A stretch of DNA of 38,777 nt from Arcobacter sp. (GTDB lineage: Bacteria; Campylobacterota; Campylobacteria; Campylobacterales; Sulfurimonadaceae): positions 6,460 to 45,236 of the forward strand of contig NVXJ01000007.1 in the NCBI GenBank assembly GCA_002733885.1, written 5' to 3'. The position numbers and the translations under genes were made by a program. Positions within the stretch are counted from its first letter, which is position 1, and the number at the start of each line of letters is the position of its first letter. Below, one piece after another: positions 13,021-21,596 of the stretch. Below the pieces are notes generated by a model. It saw only the letters and a list, made by a program, of their open reading frames with translations. It did not search any database and had not been told where the DNA came from.

Positions 13021-13126
13021 ATTGTACCACAGTGCTTACAACTGTTATTGAAAAGGGTAGGATGCGTTGTTGGTCCTGGGCTTCCTTCCCCTTCCTTTTT
13101 CAATGATACCAAGACCAAGGTACACA

Positions 13127-14440
13127 ATGACTACAAATTACGATGTAAATATAGAACGTTCAATCCTTAACTCTTTGATATTTGAACCTGAGACTCTTAA
13201 AAATGTAAAATCTTATCTCAGTTCTGAAGACTTTTATATACCTAACCACCAAAATATTTACCAAGCTATATTAACGCTTGACGAAAAAGAAATGCCTATA
13301 GATGAAAGCTTTATATTAAAGACTTTAGGTAAGGACTTTGATAATAATGCACTTATAGACGTTATGTTAGGCAATCCTATCTATAACCTTCAGGCATATA
13401 TAGATGAGCTTAAGGAAAAGAGACAGAGACGTGATCTAATTCACTTGGCCTCCGGTGTTGCTAGAAATGTTGATGAGGCCCAAAATATTGGTTCTGTATT
13501 AAGTGATCTTAATAAAAGCCTTAGCAGCATAGAAGAGATAGGTTTAATTAGTGGTTATGCTAGTAAATGTATTGTGGATGCTGATGAGAAGCCGACTGAG
13601 TTTATACTTGAGAATTGGCTTCCTATGCCTCGTGGAACTGTGAGTATGTTCTCAGCAGCAGGTGGAACGGGTAAGACTTGGGGTGCTATTCAAGCAGCTC
13701 TTAGACATGCTGAGAGTTGTCCTGATAAGAAGGTAGCTCTTTGGTTAAGTGAAGACCCTGAAGCGGAGAGTAAGAATCGTGCAATTGCTGTTAGCAAATA
13801 CATTTTAGATACAACTTTTTCAAAATTTAGAAATGTAGATATATTTACTGATGTTCCTGAACCATTGATTATTGATGGCAAGATAGACATGTACGAGTTT
13901 AGAAAGCTGAGATCATCGCTTAAAGGGTATGACTTCATTATTCTTGACCCTTTGACATCTTTTTATGGTGGTGAGGAAAATAATAATTCTCAAGCTGTTG
14001 CTTTTATGAGACCATTTAAGAAGTGGGCGATAGAAGAAGATATTTGTATATTGTTTCTTCATCATGCAACTAAGCCTGGTAGTGATGGGCAAAGTAGTAC
14101 CCGTGGAGCCAGTGCCTTTGTAGATGCTACTCGATGTGTGTACATGATGGGTAAGGTTTACGTGGATACTACTCGTAAGGTTTTAGATATGGATAAGCTG
14201 CATATGAGAGACTTTCATCTTGTTAAGGATAACTATGGAGTTATTCGGATTCTCAAGGATCATAACGTACTTAGAAATATTACTCCTGTTACAAGTGCGC
14301 GTGAGGTTGAAGTAGTTGAAGAACACATATACGGTGGTAAGCCTATGCCTTTTGGGGGTTCTCAGGTTAATGATACCCGTGAAGTGAAGGAAGATGTTGT
14401 AGAGCTACCTTCTAACCTAGAAGGTGGTGGTTTTCTATGA
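13127..14440 (+). CDS. replicative helicase, DnaB N-domain plus RepA-type ATPase
   Basis: 437 residues from ATG 13127 (AAGG 6 bases upstream); an earlier ATG at 13067 adds a non-protein-like stretch. Residues 5-105 are a DnaB-type N-terminal domain (IERSILNSLIFEPETL..FYIPNHQNIYQAI, IDELKEKRQRRDLI). Residues 155-390 are a RecA-like AAA_25/RepA ATPase: Walker A AAGGTGKT (177-184), Walker B FIILDP (270-275), LHHATK (311-316), then STRGASAFVDATR. It unwinds DNA at the phage origin. The stop overlaps the next gene (ATGA), which contains the likely origin. Confidence 0.9.
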   Translation: MTTNYDVNIERSILNSLIFEPETLKNVKSYLSSEDFYIPNHQNIYQAILTLDEKEMPIDESFILKTLGKDFDNNALIDVMLGNPIYNLQAYIDELKEKRQRRDLIHLASGVARNVDEAQNIGSVLSDLNKSLSSIEEIGLISGYASKCIVDADEKPTEFILENWLPMPRGTVSMFSAAGGTGKTWGAIQAALRHAESCPDKKVALWLSEDPEAESKNRAIAVSKYILDTTFSKFRNVDIFTDVPEPLIIDGKIDMYEFRKLRSSLKGYDFIILDPLTSFYGGEENNNSQAVAFMRPFKKWAIEEDICILFLHHATKPGSDGQSSTRGASAFVDATRCVYMMGKVYVDTTRKVLDMDKLHMRDFHLVKDNYGVIRILKDHNVLRNITPVTSAREVEVVEEHIYGGKPMPFGGSQVNDTREVKEDVVELPSNLEGGGFL

Positions 14441-15267
14441 GAATGAACTATATAAGCCTTCCTACTGATTATGTGATTGAGCTGCAAGTTCAAGGTAAGA
14501 GAGAGAAGGGTAGAGCCTTCATGGAGTACTTCTTGGATATGGAAGTAGAAGCTGTAAATAGCTTGAGCTTCTATGGTGTGAGTTGGGGTGCTAAGGACAA
14601 GCCAATGAATAAAGGTTCTGTAAGTAGATGGGTAGCTGAATTTAAGTATGAGATAGCCAAGTATTTTAATTTATGGGAGCTTAAAAATGCTCAACATTAT
14701 AGCTATGTAAAAAACGCGGTGCAACCCCAATGCAACCCTAAAGAAACAAAACACCCCCTTGAAACTACCAAGACTATGGGCTTTGAAGAATTGTGTGCAA
14801 CCTCTATGCAACCCCAAAGCAACCAAGCTCTTAATAACTATCATCATCATAACGCAGGCTTTATATCTGATAAGAATTTTAATGATTTATATTTTGTTTA
14901 TTCTCATAATACTAAGTTCACTGGCAAGAAAGAAGAAGCTTACAATGCGTTCGTACATGTGAAGGTTGATAACTCTCTTTTGAAGTTAGCAGCTATGAAG
15001 TACTTACATGATCCAGAAGTTAAGAAACCTTTTGGATTGAAGAAGTTTCTTGAGAACCAATCATACTTAGCTTATATGCCTAAGTATGTGAGAGTTAATA
15101 ATGTTAAGGATAATCAATGGTACGAAGGAATATATGACAGCACTACATTTGAACTAAAGGCTTACGACGGCAAACCGCTTGGGACCATTAAACCAGACTT
15201 ACTTGTGAAACTCTATGAAGATAAATGCTTAGAGTTTCTTAGTGGTCCAACGCAAGACGTGTCTTAG
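14437..15267 (+). CDS. replication initiator-like protein carrying iterons
   Basis: 276 residues. The N-terminal 85 residues (YVIELQVQGKREKGRAFMEYF..KGSVSRWVAEFKYEIAKYF) look like a winged-HTH DNA-binding domain. A Gln/Asn/Pro-rich middle (about 92-135) is encoded by repeated TGCAACC units; the C-terminal half (165-276) is alpha/beta with NDLYFVYSHNTKFTGKKEEA. The layout of an N-terminal DNA-binding domain, iterons in mid-gene and a nearby helicase gene is that of lambda O. I infer an origin-binding initiator that loads the upstream helicase; no family match is certain. Confidence 0.65.
   Translation: MRMNYISLPTDYVIELQVQGKREKGRAFMEYFLDMEVEAVNSLSFYGVSWGAKDKPMNKGSVSRWVAEFKYEIAKYFNLWELKNAQHYSYVKNAVQPQCNPKETKHPLETTKTMGFEELCATSMQPQSNQALNNYHHHNAGFISDKNFNDLYFVYSHNTKFTGKKEEAYNAFVHVKVDNSLLKLAAMKYLHDPEVKKPFGLKKFLENQSYLAYMPKYVRVNNVKDNQWYEGIYDSTTFELKAYDGKPLGTIKPDLLVKLYEDKCLEFLSGPTQDVS
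14719..14930 (+). repeat. iterons with 11-bp spacing plus AT-rich tract, likely origin
   Basis: Five copies of RTGCAACCYC-like units at 14719, 14730, 14795, 14806 and 14817 (the last AAGCAACCAA). Spacing inside each cluster is exactly 11 bp, about one helix turn, and not a multiple of three, so the repeats are kept at DNA rather than protein level. Directly after them, about 14827-14930 is strongly AT-rich, as in a DNA-unwinding element. Confidence 0.7.
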
Positions 15268-15275
15268 GAGATATG

Positions 15276-15518
15276 ATGGTGGAGATGGCAGATATTATAG
15301 AAAGAATCAAAGATGTTATTAGTAAAGAGCATGAAGGCCGTAAGGTGTTCGATAAGAATGTAGCGCACACACTTGGCTTCTCTCCTGATAATCTAGGTAC
15401 AAAGAAGTCTCGGAACTTAATCCCTTATGATGAGCTCACTATGTTTTGTTGGCAGCATAAGGTTAGCTTTGACTGGTTGTTCTTTGGCCTTGGTAAGATG
15501 GAGATGAACTATGCCTAA
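15276..15518 (+). CDS. second CI-type HTH protein
   Basis: 80 residues; ATG 15276 has AGGAG 5 bases upstream, and the ATG at 15273 is possible. KVFDKNVAHTLGFSPDNLGTKK is a HTH followed by IPYDELTMFCWQHKVSFDWLFFGLG, again the CI-family 'sldWLl.G.g' signature. It is only a DNA-binding domain. It may be a Cro-like or late regulator. Its stop overlaps the HNH gene by 8 bases. Confidence 0.7.
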   Translation: MVEMADIIERIKDVISKEHEGRKVFDKNVAHTLGFSPDNLGTKKSRNLIPYDELTMFCWQHKVSFDWLFFGLGKMEMNYA

Positions 15519-15879
15519 GAAGATATGCAATCAGCTTGGGTGTAATGTACTCATCGGGATGACAGTTACTCATTGTCCTGAGCACGAGAAGTTTAAGAAC
15601 CAAGACCGCAATAGAGACTACAACAAGTACAAGCGCAACCAAGAGCATCAAACCTTTCATAATTCAAAAGACTGGAAGGTTGCTAGAGCTGAGGCACTGA
15701 CAAGAACAGGTGGACTTTGTGAAGACTGCTTACAAATGGAGATGATTGTTAATGCTGATGTTGTAGATCATATGATCTCAATTAAAAAAGATTATTCTAA
15801 ACGTCTTGAACAATCAAACCTAAGACCACTCTGCCATGCACATCATAATAGAAAGACAGGAAGTGAAGACAATGAGTAA
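15511..15879 (+). CDS. HNH endonuclease next to terminase
   Basis: 122 residues. Zinc knuckle-like N terminus (CNQLGCN, HCPEH), then EDC.., VVDHMISIKKDYSKRLEQSNLRPLCHAHHNRKT: the DH, N and HxxH of the HNH fold with paired Cys. HNH proteins beside terminase genes stimulate cos cleavage with TerL in HK97-like phages. Followed by a G-rich run and a 155-bp gap before TerS. Confidence 0.9.
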   Translation: MPKKICNQLGCNVLIGMTVTHCPEHEKFKNQDRNRDYNKYKRNQEHQTFHNSKDWKVARAEALTRTGGLCEDCLQMEMIVNADVVDHMISIKKDYSKRLEQSNLRPLCHAHHNRKTGSEDNE

Positions 15880-16034
15880 GGGAGGGGGGCTTCTAATATC
15901 AGGAAACTTTAAGTCTCGTTTATCGACCTCCTGTTATCTTCTTACAAAAACCGTTTTTCGAAATGGTGGAAACTAATGACGTATTTTTTAAGGTTAGAAA
16001 ACCAAACCTTGAACCTTAAGCGAAATGATTAATT
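15880..16034. other. gap between HNH and TerS, candidate cos region
   Basis: No convincing gene; a 35-codon frame from the ATG near 15870 lacks a ribosome site. It has a G-run (GGGAGGGGGG) at the left and AAAAACCGTTTTTCGAAA near 15953. In HNH-terminase phages the packaging site usually lies here. No cleavage site can be read. Confidence 0.4.
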
Positions 16035-16583
16035 ATGGGCAAGAAGATTGATTGGATATTTATCAAGTCTGAGTATGAAGAGACACCTAAATCGGTTCGT
16101 CTTATTGCCAGCGAGAACGGGATTTCACATACCTATATTAATAAGAAATCCAAGGCTGAAAATTGGAAAAAGTTTGAGTCAGATTCAACTATTGACACAG
16201 CTGCTATTTACAAAAAATATAAGATTGGCAAGGTTGCCATTAGAAAGGTCCAGGAAGTAGTGGAAATGCTTGGCAACAATTATTCTCCATTATTCGAACC
16301 TACTATTTTAATGTTCGCAAATAATTATGAACTCTACTTAGATATGAAAACTCAGCTTGATAAGGTCGGCGTACTTCGCACCACTTCAAAAGGTACGAGA
16401 ATTATGTCTGAAGAGTACAAGGCCTTAGCTTACATAGAAAAGCGTTTGTCTGAGCTTGGTATAGAACTTGGCTTCACTACTGCGGCCGCAAAGAAGCTAG
16501 GTCTTGTTAAGTCTGAGGATAAAACACAGTCCACTGTATTTGATTTGAACGATAAGGTGGTCAAGTGTGCTATTGATGTTTGA
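16035..16583 (+). CDS. terS: terminase small subunit, P27-like
   Basis: 182 residues. N-terminal HTH (IDWIFIKSEYEETPKSVRLIASENGISHTYINKKSKAENW) for DNA recognition, then FANNYELYLDMKTQLDKVGVL.., EYKALAYIEKRLSELGIELGFTTAAAKKLGL, the oligomerisation pattern of P27-family small terminases. It recognises packaging sites and regulates the large subunit. No strong ribosome site. TerL follows after 29 bases. Confidence 0.85.
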   Translation: MGKKIDWIFIKSEYEETPKSVRLIASENGISHTYINKKSKAENWKKFESDSTIDTAAIYKKYKIGKVAIRKVQEVVEMLGNNYSPLFEPTILMFANNYELYLDMKTQLDKVGVLRTTSKGTRIMSEEYKALAYIEKRLSELGIELGFTTAAAKKLGLVKSEDKTQSTVFDLNDKVVKCAIDV

Positions 16584-16612
16584 TAAAACTATGAAAGCTA
16601 ACGTATACCTGT

Positions 16613-18274
16613 ATGTCTAAACCTTATTACGAAAAGACTTTTGACCGGCATAAAAAAGATTTAGAAGATGTAGCTTCAGGTAAACGAAATGATTGGCGTT
16701 TCAATAAAGAACTTGGAACTAAGTATGTCGTTGTTATACAAGAGCTCAAGCACTTTGAAGGGGAATGGGCTGGGGAAAACATCGTCCTTGAGTCTTGGCA
16801 AAAGAAAGGCCTTGCAATATGCTTTGGATGGCAAAAGAAAAGATTAGATAAAGATGGAAACCCTCTTTTAAAGAACGGTGAAATTCAATGGGTAAGACGT
16901 TTTAACACAGCCTTTTGGTTTATCCCTAGAAAAAATGGTAAGTCCATACTTGCTTCAGGTGTGATTATCGCTGAAGCTGTCCTTACCGTGGAAAAAGGAA
17001 ATCAAATAGTTTCCTTTGCAACTAAGAAAGACCAGGCTAAAATTGTTTGGAATGGTTGTTCAAAGATGATCAAGTCAAACAAGGGCATAGCTGCTAACTC
17101 AAATGAAGCCTACTCGGTGCTTAATATATTTCCAACGGATACAACTATCAAACCCTTAGGGCGTGATTCTAAAACTGAAGATGGGCTCAATGTTGGTTTA
17201 GGAGTAGGGGATGAAATACATGCGCACCCGGACCGTGGTTTGATTGAAGTTATTGAGTCCTCTCAAGGTGCTAGGGTTGAACCCTTGATGTTTTATGTGA
17301 CCACCGCAGGGTTTGACACGGCCTCCGTTGGTTATCAAGAGTATGAACATGCTAAGAAGGTGTTAGATGGCGTCATAGAAGATGATGGGTACTTTGCCTT
17401 TGTCTGTGAAATGGATGAAGGGGATGATCCTTTTGATGAAGCCTCATGGCTTAAGGCAAATCCAAATCTTGGAATTTCTAAAAGCTACGACTACATGCGT
17501 AAACAAGCAAACCAAGCCAAACTAAGAAGCGAATCATTAAATAACTTTTTAGTAAAAGATCTTAACAAATGGGTAAACGCATCTGAGAACTTTATCAAGT
17601 TTGAGGATTGGGAAAATTGTAAGGCTGATGAAATAGACTTATCTCAGGCCACAGGTGTTCTTCTTGGTGTTGACTTGTCTCGTACCGATGACTTCACAGC
17701 CCTTGCTAAGACTTATCTGTTCCCAAACAATAGGTGCCACACTACGCAGCACTACTACATCCCTAAAGATACCGTGCAAGAAAGAGAAAGAGAACTCAGA
17801 GCACCACTAGCTAAATGGATATTGCAAGGATACATAACAGCTACTCCAGGTAGTGTCATAGATCTAGACTACATAGAACAAGATATCTTAAAAGAAATAT
17901 CCTCTGGAGTAGAAGAAGTTTGTTATGATCCATACCGCGCGGCTACATTAATCTCAAACATTGAAAAAAATAGTGAGTTTGAGGACTGCGTACAAATTCG
18001 TCAAGGCTACCTAACCATTAGTGAGCCAACCTTCAACTTCAAAGACTACATAAAAAAAGGATCCTTAACCCACGATGGCAACCCCGTAACTAAGTGGATG
18101 GTGTCTAACATGAGTGTACTAAGTGATGCAACGGGTAATGTCAAGCCAGATAAGTCAAAGCCTAACCGTAAGATAGATGGTTGTGCTGCCATTATTAATA
18201 CGTTAGCTAGAGCTATTGCTTATGAACCTAAGGTTAAGAGTGTGTATGAAGAGAGAGGGCTGAGACAGGTATAG
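16613..18274 (+). CDS. terL: terminase large subunit
   Basis: 553 residues, full length for the HK97/Terminase_1 family. ATPase: Walker A variant PRKNGKS (105-111), Walker B region with GVGDEIHAHP (Asp200-Glu201), coupling motif VTTAG (229-233). Nuclease domain begins at GVDLSRTDDFTALA with Asp354 as a metal ligand; later EVCYDPYRA and a C-terminal KPNRKIDGCAAIINTLA with Asp as in the RNase H fold. It cuts and pumps DNA into the prohead. The next late gene on this strand is interrupted by a reversed accessory gene. Confidence 0.95.
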   Translation: MSKPYYEKTFDRHKKDLEDVASGKRNDWRFNKELGTKYVVVIQELKHFEGEWAGENIVLESWQKKGLAICFGWQKKRLDKDGNPLLKNGEIQWVRRFNTAFWFIPRKNGKSILASGVIIAEAVLTVEKGNQIVSFATKKDQAKIVWNGCSKMIKSNKGIAANSNEAYSVLNIFPTDTTIKPLGRDSKTEDGLNVGLGVGDEIHAHPDRGLIEVIESSQGARVEPLMFYVTTAGFDTASVGYQEYEHAKKVLDGVIEDDGYFAFVCEMDEGDDPFDEASWLKANPNLGISKSYDYMRKQANQAKLRSESLNNFLVKDLNKWVNASENFIKFEDWENCKADEIDLSQATGVLLGVDLSRTDDFTALAKTYLFPNNRCHTTQHYYIPKDTVQERERELRAPLAKWILQGYITATPGSVIDLDYIEQDILKEISSGVEEVCYDPYRAATLISNIEKNSEFEDCVQIRQGYLTISEPTFNFKDYIKKGSLTHDGNPVTKWMVSNMSVLSDATGNVKPDKSKPNRKIDGCAAIINTLARAIAYEPKVKSVYEERGLRQV

Positions 18275-18290
18275 AAGTGTTACAATAAGG

Positions 18291-18307
18291 AACTAAACAG
18301 TTTAGTT
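18291..18307. terminator. hairpin after terminase large subunit
   Basis: AACTAAAC and GTTTAGTT flank a single A, 16 bases after the TerL stop. ACTAAACT occurs again near 18375. The 260-base gap after TerL otherwise holds only an 8-codon ORF. Confidence 0.4.
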
Positions 18308-18485
18308 AGACATTATATTTAAGTATTAATCCAAGTAAAGTAGCTATAATGCGACTCATAAAACGTAACAGTTACTAAACTACACAAATCTTTAAGTATG
18401 TTGTGTATGATTTGGTATAGATATTGCTATTTAGCATAGTGTGTTACTATTAACACAGAAGTAGAAAACATCTTAAGGAGTTTTT

Positions 18486-18509
18486 ATGAGAGATTTAACA
18501 AGAGTTTAA
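18486..18509 (+). CDS. 7-residue mini-ORF with ideal ribosome site
   Basis: AAGGAG (18475-18480), 5-base spacer, ATG, then MRDLTRV and TAA, just before the terminator of the reversed gene. It could be a leader peptide or the 5' remnant of a late gene cut short when the accessory gene entered. Confidence 0.3.
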   Translation: MRDLTRV

Positions 18510-18524
18510 TTATTAAGTTCGTTA

Positions 18525-18546
18525 CTGATAGTAGTCTAACTATCAG
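18525..18546. terminator. terminator between late genes and reversed gene
   Basis: CTGATAGT (18525-18532) pairs exactly with ACTATCAG (18539-18546), loop AGTCTA, then TTTTCCCCC on the plus strand. The stop of the reversed gene lies in the stem. Confidence 0.7.
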
Positions 18547-19225
18547 TTTTCCCCCTTTTCCCTTCTACCTTTTCCTCCCAGAAAAAATTATATAACCATT
18601 TAAAAGAAGCACCGAAATTTACAGCATCATGTTCCTGTATTTGATGTTCAATATATTGCTCATAAAACTTATAATTATTTTTTATTGGATTTCTAAAAGC
18701 ATCTTTAACAATAGTTTCATCAAATACTTCATTTTTTAATGCAATACCTATCTGCTCATATATATTGATAAATTCTATCATTTGATTTATGATTTTTTCA
18801 CCATCAGTTGACGTTTTACAAGGAGGATTTTTTCCTGCTTTAGAAGGAATATGCTTACCTTGGTCATCTGTTTCACAAACCCACCCATGAACTTCATCCG
18901 GTGTTAGCGGGTCTTGTTGATTTATTCTATCTGTAAAATTTATGTACTTTCCATTGGTACTTTTTATTATTTCTTTTTTACTACAAGTAAGTATATCAAG
19001 CTCATCTCTTATTTGCATGAGATTTTTTGATATAGATCCTATTTCTGCTGTTGTAAAGGAGCGTCGATTCCAGTCGTGATTTGCTTTTAACTGCCTTTTG
19101 TTAATTATAATAGTTATTGTAATAGCTGCAATGGATACTATACTTGCAAAAACACTTAGTCCTATATACCAATTTAATCTATTTGTAGCTACTTCTAATG
19201 CCATTATTGTTGTGTTGTTATCCAT
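18536..19225 (-). CDS. reversed accessory membrane protein, DUF4760-like
   Basis: 229 residues. One N-terminal transmembrane helix (about 20-42, IGLSVFASIVSIAAITITII), then a cytoplasmic helical domain: NHDWNRRSFTTAEIGSISKN, a loop with NGKYINFTDRINQQDP, NIYEQIGIALKNEVFDETIV, YKFYEQYIEHQI. The 'fe.iaigvk..v.De.iv' and 'fy..y...i' parts recall DUF4760 membrane proteins. AGAGG is 7 bases upstream. Transcribed against all late genes and bounded by terminators on both sides, so it is an independent moron, probably expressed in the lysogen. A defence or exclusion role is inference. Confidence 0.7.
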   Translation of the reverse strand: MDNNTTIMALEVATNRLNWYIGLSVFASIVSIAAITITIIINKRQLKANHDWNRRSFTTAEIGSISKNLMQIRDELDILTCSKKEIIKSTNGKYINFTDRINQQDPLTPDEVHGWVCETDDQGKHIPSKAGKNPPCKTSTDGEKIINQMIEFINIYEQIGIALKNEVFDETIVKDAFRNPIKNNYKFYEQYIEHQIQEHDAVNFGASFKWLYNFFWEEKVEGKRGKTDS

Positions 19226-19407
19226 TACTTAACCTCTTCAATATAAAACTCTATTTCTAATGGTATTATATTGTAATGACATTATGATTAGTATTAATTG
19301 TAAAAAATGTATTTATTATTTTGTAACACGATCTTTCTAGAGATAAAAACTTTTAATTTTGTTTAAGTGAAAGATACTTTATTTAATAAAATTGTATATT
19401 TTTTTAC

Positions 19408-19435
19408 AAAAAGCTTGCGGATCCGCAAGCTTTTT
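19408..19435. terminator. 28-bp perfect palindrome terminator
   Basis: Arms AAAAAGCTTGCGGA and TCCGCAAGCTTTTT with no mismatch; the A and T runs make it a terminator in both directions. It separates the upstream region of the reversed gene from the portal operon. Confidence 0.8.
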
Positions 19436-19469
19436 GACCCTTTCCTATTTTCTGCTCTATATTTCGTCC

Positions 19470-19679
19470 ATGCAAAAACTTAAAAGTATTTTTATTATAT
19501 ATATTTTTTTTATAATCATCTCGTCCATTATAGGGGTAGGTGTATTTTTTATTAGTGAAAAATATTCTAGTTTTATATTTGGGACACTTCTTGTTCTATC
19601 TTCTTTAGTAATCTTATTTATTTTTATAAAAGCCTTTGTGTTTAATACCAAAGACAGTCATGATGGTGAAGAATCGTGA
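19470..19679 (+). CDS. 69-residue two-helix membrane protein
   Basis: Start taken at ATG 19470 (MQKLKSIFIIYIFFIIISS), because the earlier start at 19392 reads through the terminator. Two membrane helices (about 6-30 and 36-58) and an acidic tail. The stop overlaps the portal GTG (GTGA). No clear ribosome site. It is unusual before a portal gene; it could be part of the moron cargo or a small virion or holin-like protein. Confidence 0.5.
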   Translation: MQKLKSIFIIYIFFIIISSIIGVGVFFISEKYSSFIFGTLLVLSSLVILFIFIKAFVFNTKDSHDGEES

Positions 19680-20890
19680 ATTTTTTAGATCAATTTTCCA
19701 TTTCAGATGCCAAAGCAGAGGGCTCTTCCGAGAACACTAGCACGATAAGCGCTTTACTAGGTGGAATCGGTTCTGATGCTATAAATGCGTCAAATGCTCA
19801 AAAAATAGCAGCCGTTTTTGCATGTATCAATGTAAAAGCAAATGCGCTTGCCGTAATTCCTATCAAAACTTATAAACGCGTAGGGGATAGGAAGGAAGAA
19901 GATTATACTAACCCTCTTTTTTCTTTATTACGTTACGCCCCAAACGACACCTTAATCATATCCCTTTATAAAAAGATGATTTCTCAAGACCTTGATCTTC
20001 GGGGAAACCATTATTCTCAAATTGTTAGAAATGGATTAGGGGTAATACAGTCAATTCACCCATTAGTAGCTGATAACATGGAAGTATCGTTAGCTCATGG
20101 TGTGAAAACATTTAAGTATAACGGTGTTCCTGTTGCATCTACAAAAATACTTCATATTTTTGATATACCAGACGTGACAGGGACAAAAGGCATATCTCGT
20201 ATAGAGTATGCAAAAGAGTGTCTTCAGTTCGCAAAAAACACTTCTTCTCATGGGAATAGGCTCTTTAAAAATTCAGCTTCACCATCTGGAAGTTTTGAGA
20301 TTGAGGGATCTCTTAGCCAAGAAGCATTTGATCGTTTAAAATCTGATTTAGATAAAAAATGGGTAGGTTTATCAAATCTAGGAAAACCGCTACTTTTAGA
20401 AGAGGGGCTGACTTTTAAGCCTTTAGATATAAAAAACTCAGATGCTGAATGGTTAGAAAGTAGAAAGTTTAACCGTGAAGAAGTAGCTGCTATATTTGGT
20501 GTTCCTGTCGCAATGATTAATGATGCTGCTAATACTGCTTATGGAAACCTAGAACAAAAATATCTTGAGTTTTCAACGGGAACAATTTTTACTATTACCA
20601 CAATTTTAGAAGAGCAGTTCAGACAATCTTTGCTGACACCTCAAGAAAAAAACACAACAGTCATAAAATTTAAATATAACGCAATGTTAAGAGTAGATAC
20701 CGCAACAAGAGGCGAATATTACAAAACGCGTTTTAACACAGCCTCTATCACTCCAAATCAAATTCTTGGATATGAAGATGAAAATGGATTTGATGGTGGT
20801 GACGAAAGATACTTACAACTAAATATAGCAACGGTCAAAGATGTGAATTCAGGAAAAAATCTTAAAAAAGGAGGCTCTAATAATGAATGA
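19676..20890 (+). CDS. portal protein, HK97 family
   Basis: 404 residues from GTG. Hallmarks: NAQKIAAVFACINVKANALA (start of the portal core), NPLFSLLRYAPND, DLDLRGNHYSQIV, FNREEVAAIFGVPVAMIND near 265-284, and YLEFSTGTIFTITTILEEQF. Forms the dodecameric ring at the capsid vertex through which TerL pumps DNA. Overlaps the protease gene by 8 bases. Confidence 0.95.
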   Translation: MNFLDQFSISDAKAEGSSENTSTISALLGGIGSDAINASNAQKIAAVFACINVKANALAVIPIKTYKRVGDRKEEDYTNPLFSLLRYAPNDTLIISLYKKMISQDLDLRGNHYSQIVRNGLGVIQSIHPLVADNMEVSLAHGVKTFKYNGVPVASTKILHIFDIPDVTGTKGISRIEYAKECLQFAKNTSSHGNRLFKNSASPSGSFEIEGSLSQEAFDRLKSDLDKKWVGLSNLGKPLLLEEGLTFKPLDIKNSDAEWLESRKFNREEVAAIFGVPVAMINDAANTAYGNLEQKYLEFSTGTIFTITTILEEQFRQSLLTPQEKNTTVIKFKYNAMLRVDTATRGEYYKTRFNTASITPNQILGYEDENGFDGGDERYLQLNIATVKDVNSGKNLKKGGSNNE

Positions 20891-21596
20891 AATTGTTATT
20901 AAAGGTGTTGTTGGTAGTTGGGCGGTTGATCCCGAAGATATTACCTATAGACTTAAAAATATGGATGGTGATGTACTTGTACCGATTGACTCAATTGGAG
21001 GATCTGTTATCGCTGGAATTGCTATTTATAATGCATTCAAAGAGTATAACAAAGGGAAAATCACTTTTCGTATTATGGGTGTTGCAGCATCTATTTCATC
21101 ATACATCGTTTTATCAGGAGACTCTATTGAGGCTTATGACAACACGACATATATGATTCACAACGCTTCTCTTCCAGTACAAGGTGATCATCATAAGCTA
21201 AGAAAGGTAGCGGATATTGCTGAAGGGCTGTCTTCTATTATTGCGAAAGCTTATGCTTCTAAAACTGGTTTAAGTGAAGACGAGATAAAAAAACTCATGG
21301 ATTCAGAAACCTTTTATTTCGGTGGTGAGATGAAGGAAGCTGGCTTTATTGATGAGCTGCTGACTACTGAAAGTAACGTAACGAAGGCTGAAGCTGTGGC
21401 TGTGTCTCTTGAACATTTAAAGGCTTGTAATAACGATGTCCGAGAACACGAAAGTGATTTATCTTTTGAGGCAATAGCAAAACTACTGCCGCAAAAAGTA
21501 ATTATCAATCAAGTTGAAAACAAAGTGGTGGACTTGTCCGCTCAACAAAAAAGATCTCGCGATCTTGATATCTTAACAGAAGGAACAAACCTATGA
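20883..21596 (+). CDS. ClpP-type prohead protease
   Basis: 237 residues. ClpP/crotonase-like core: PIDSIGGSVIAGIAIYNAF (oxyanion region), GVAASISSYI with nucleophile Ser70, YMIHNAS with His93, then a helix and GFIDELL. Processes capsid and scaffold parts during head maturation. The C-terminal 60 residues are probably scaffold-like. AGGAGG is upstream of the ATG. Overlaps the capsid gene. Confidence 0.92.
   Translation: MNEIVIKGVVGSWAVDPEDITYRLKNMDGDVLVPIDSIGGSVIAGIAIYNAFKEYNKGKITFRIMGVAASISSYIVLSGDSIEAYDNTTYMIHNASLPVQGDHHKLRKVADIAEGLSSIIAKAYASKTGLSEDEIKKLMDSETFYFGGEMKEAGFIDELLTTESNVTKAEAVAVSLEHLKACNNDVREHESDLSFEAIAKLLPQKVIINQVENKVVDLSAQQKRSRDLDILTEGTNL

Noticed and set aside
14719-14826. CRISPR-like array from the TGCAACC repeats
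   Set aside because: Units are too short, spacing 11 bp, inside a coding gene; iterons fit better. No CRISPR array was seen anywhere in the window.
15870-15977. 35-codon frame after the HNH gene
   Set aside because: No ribosome site and low-complexity start (SKGGG); the gap is more likely a packaging region.
16048-16260. Alternative frame inside TerS
   Set aside because: Fully inside a clear terminase small subunit and rich in Arg/Leu as shifted frames are.
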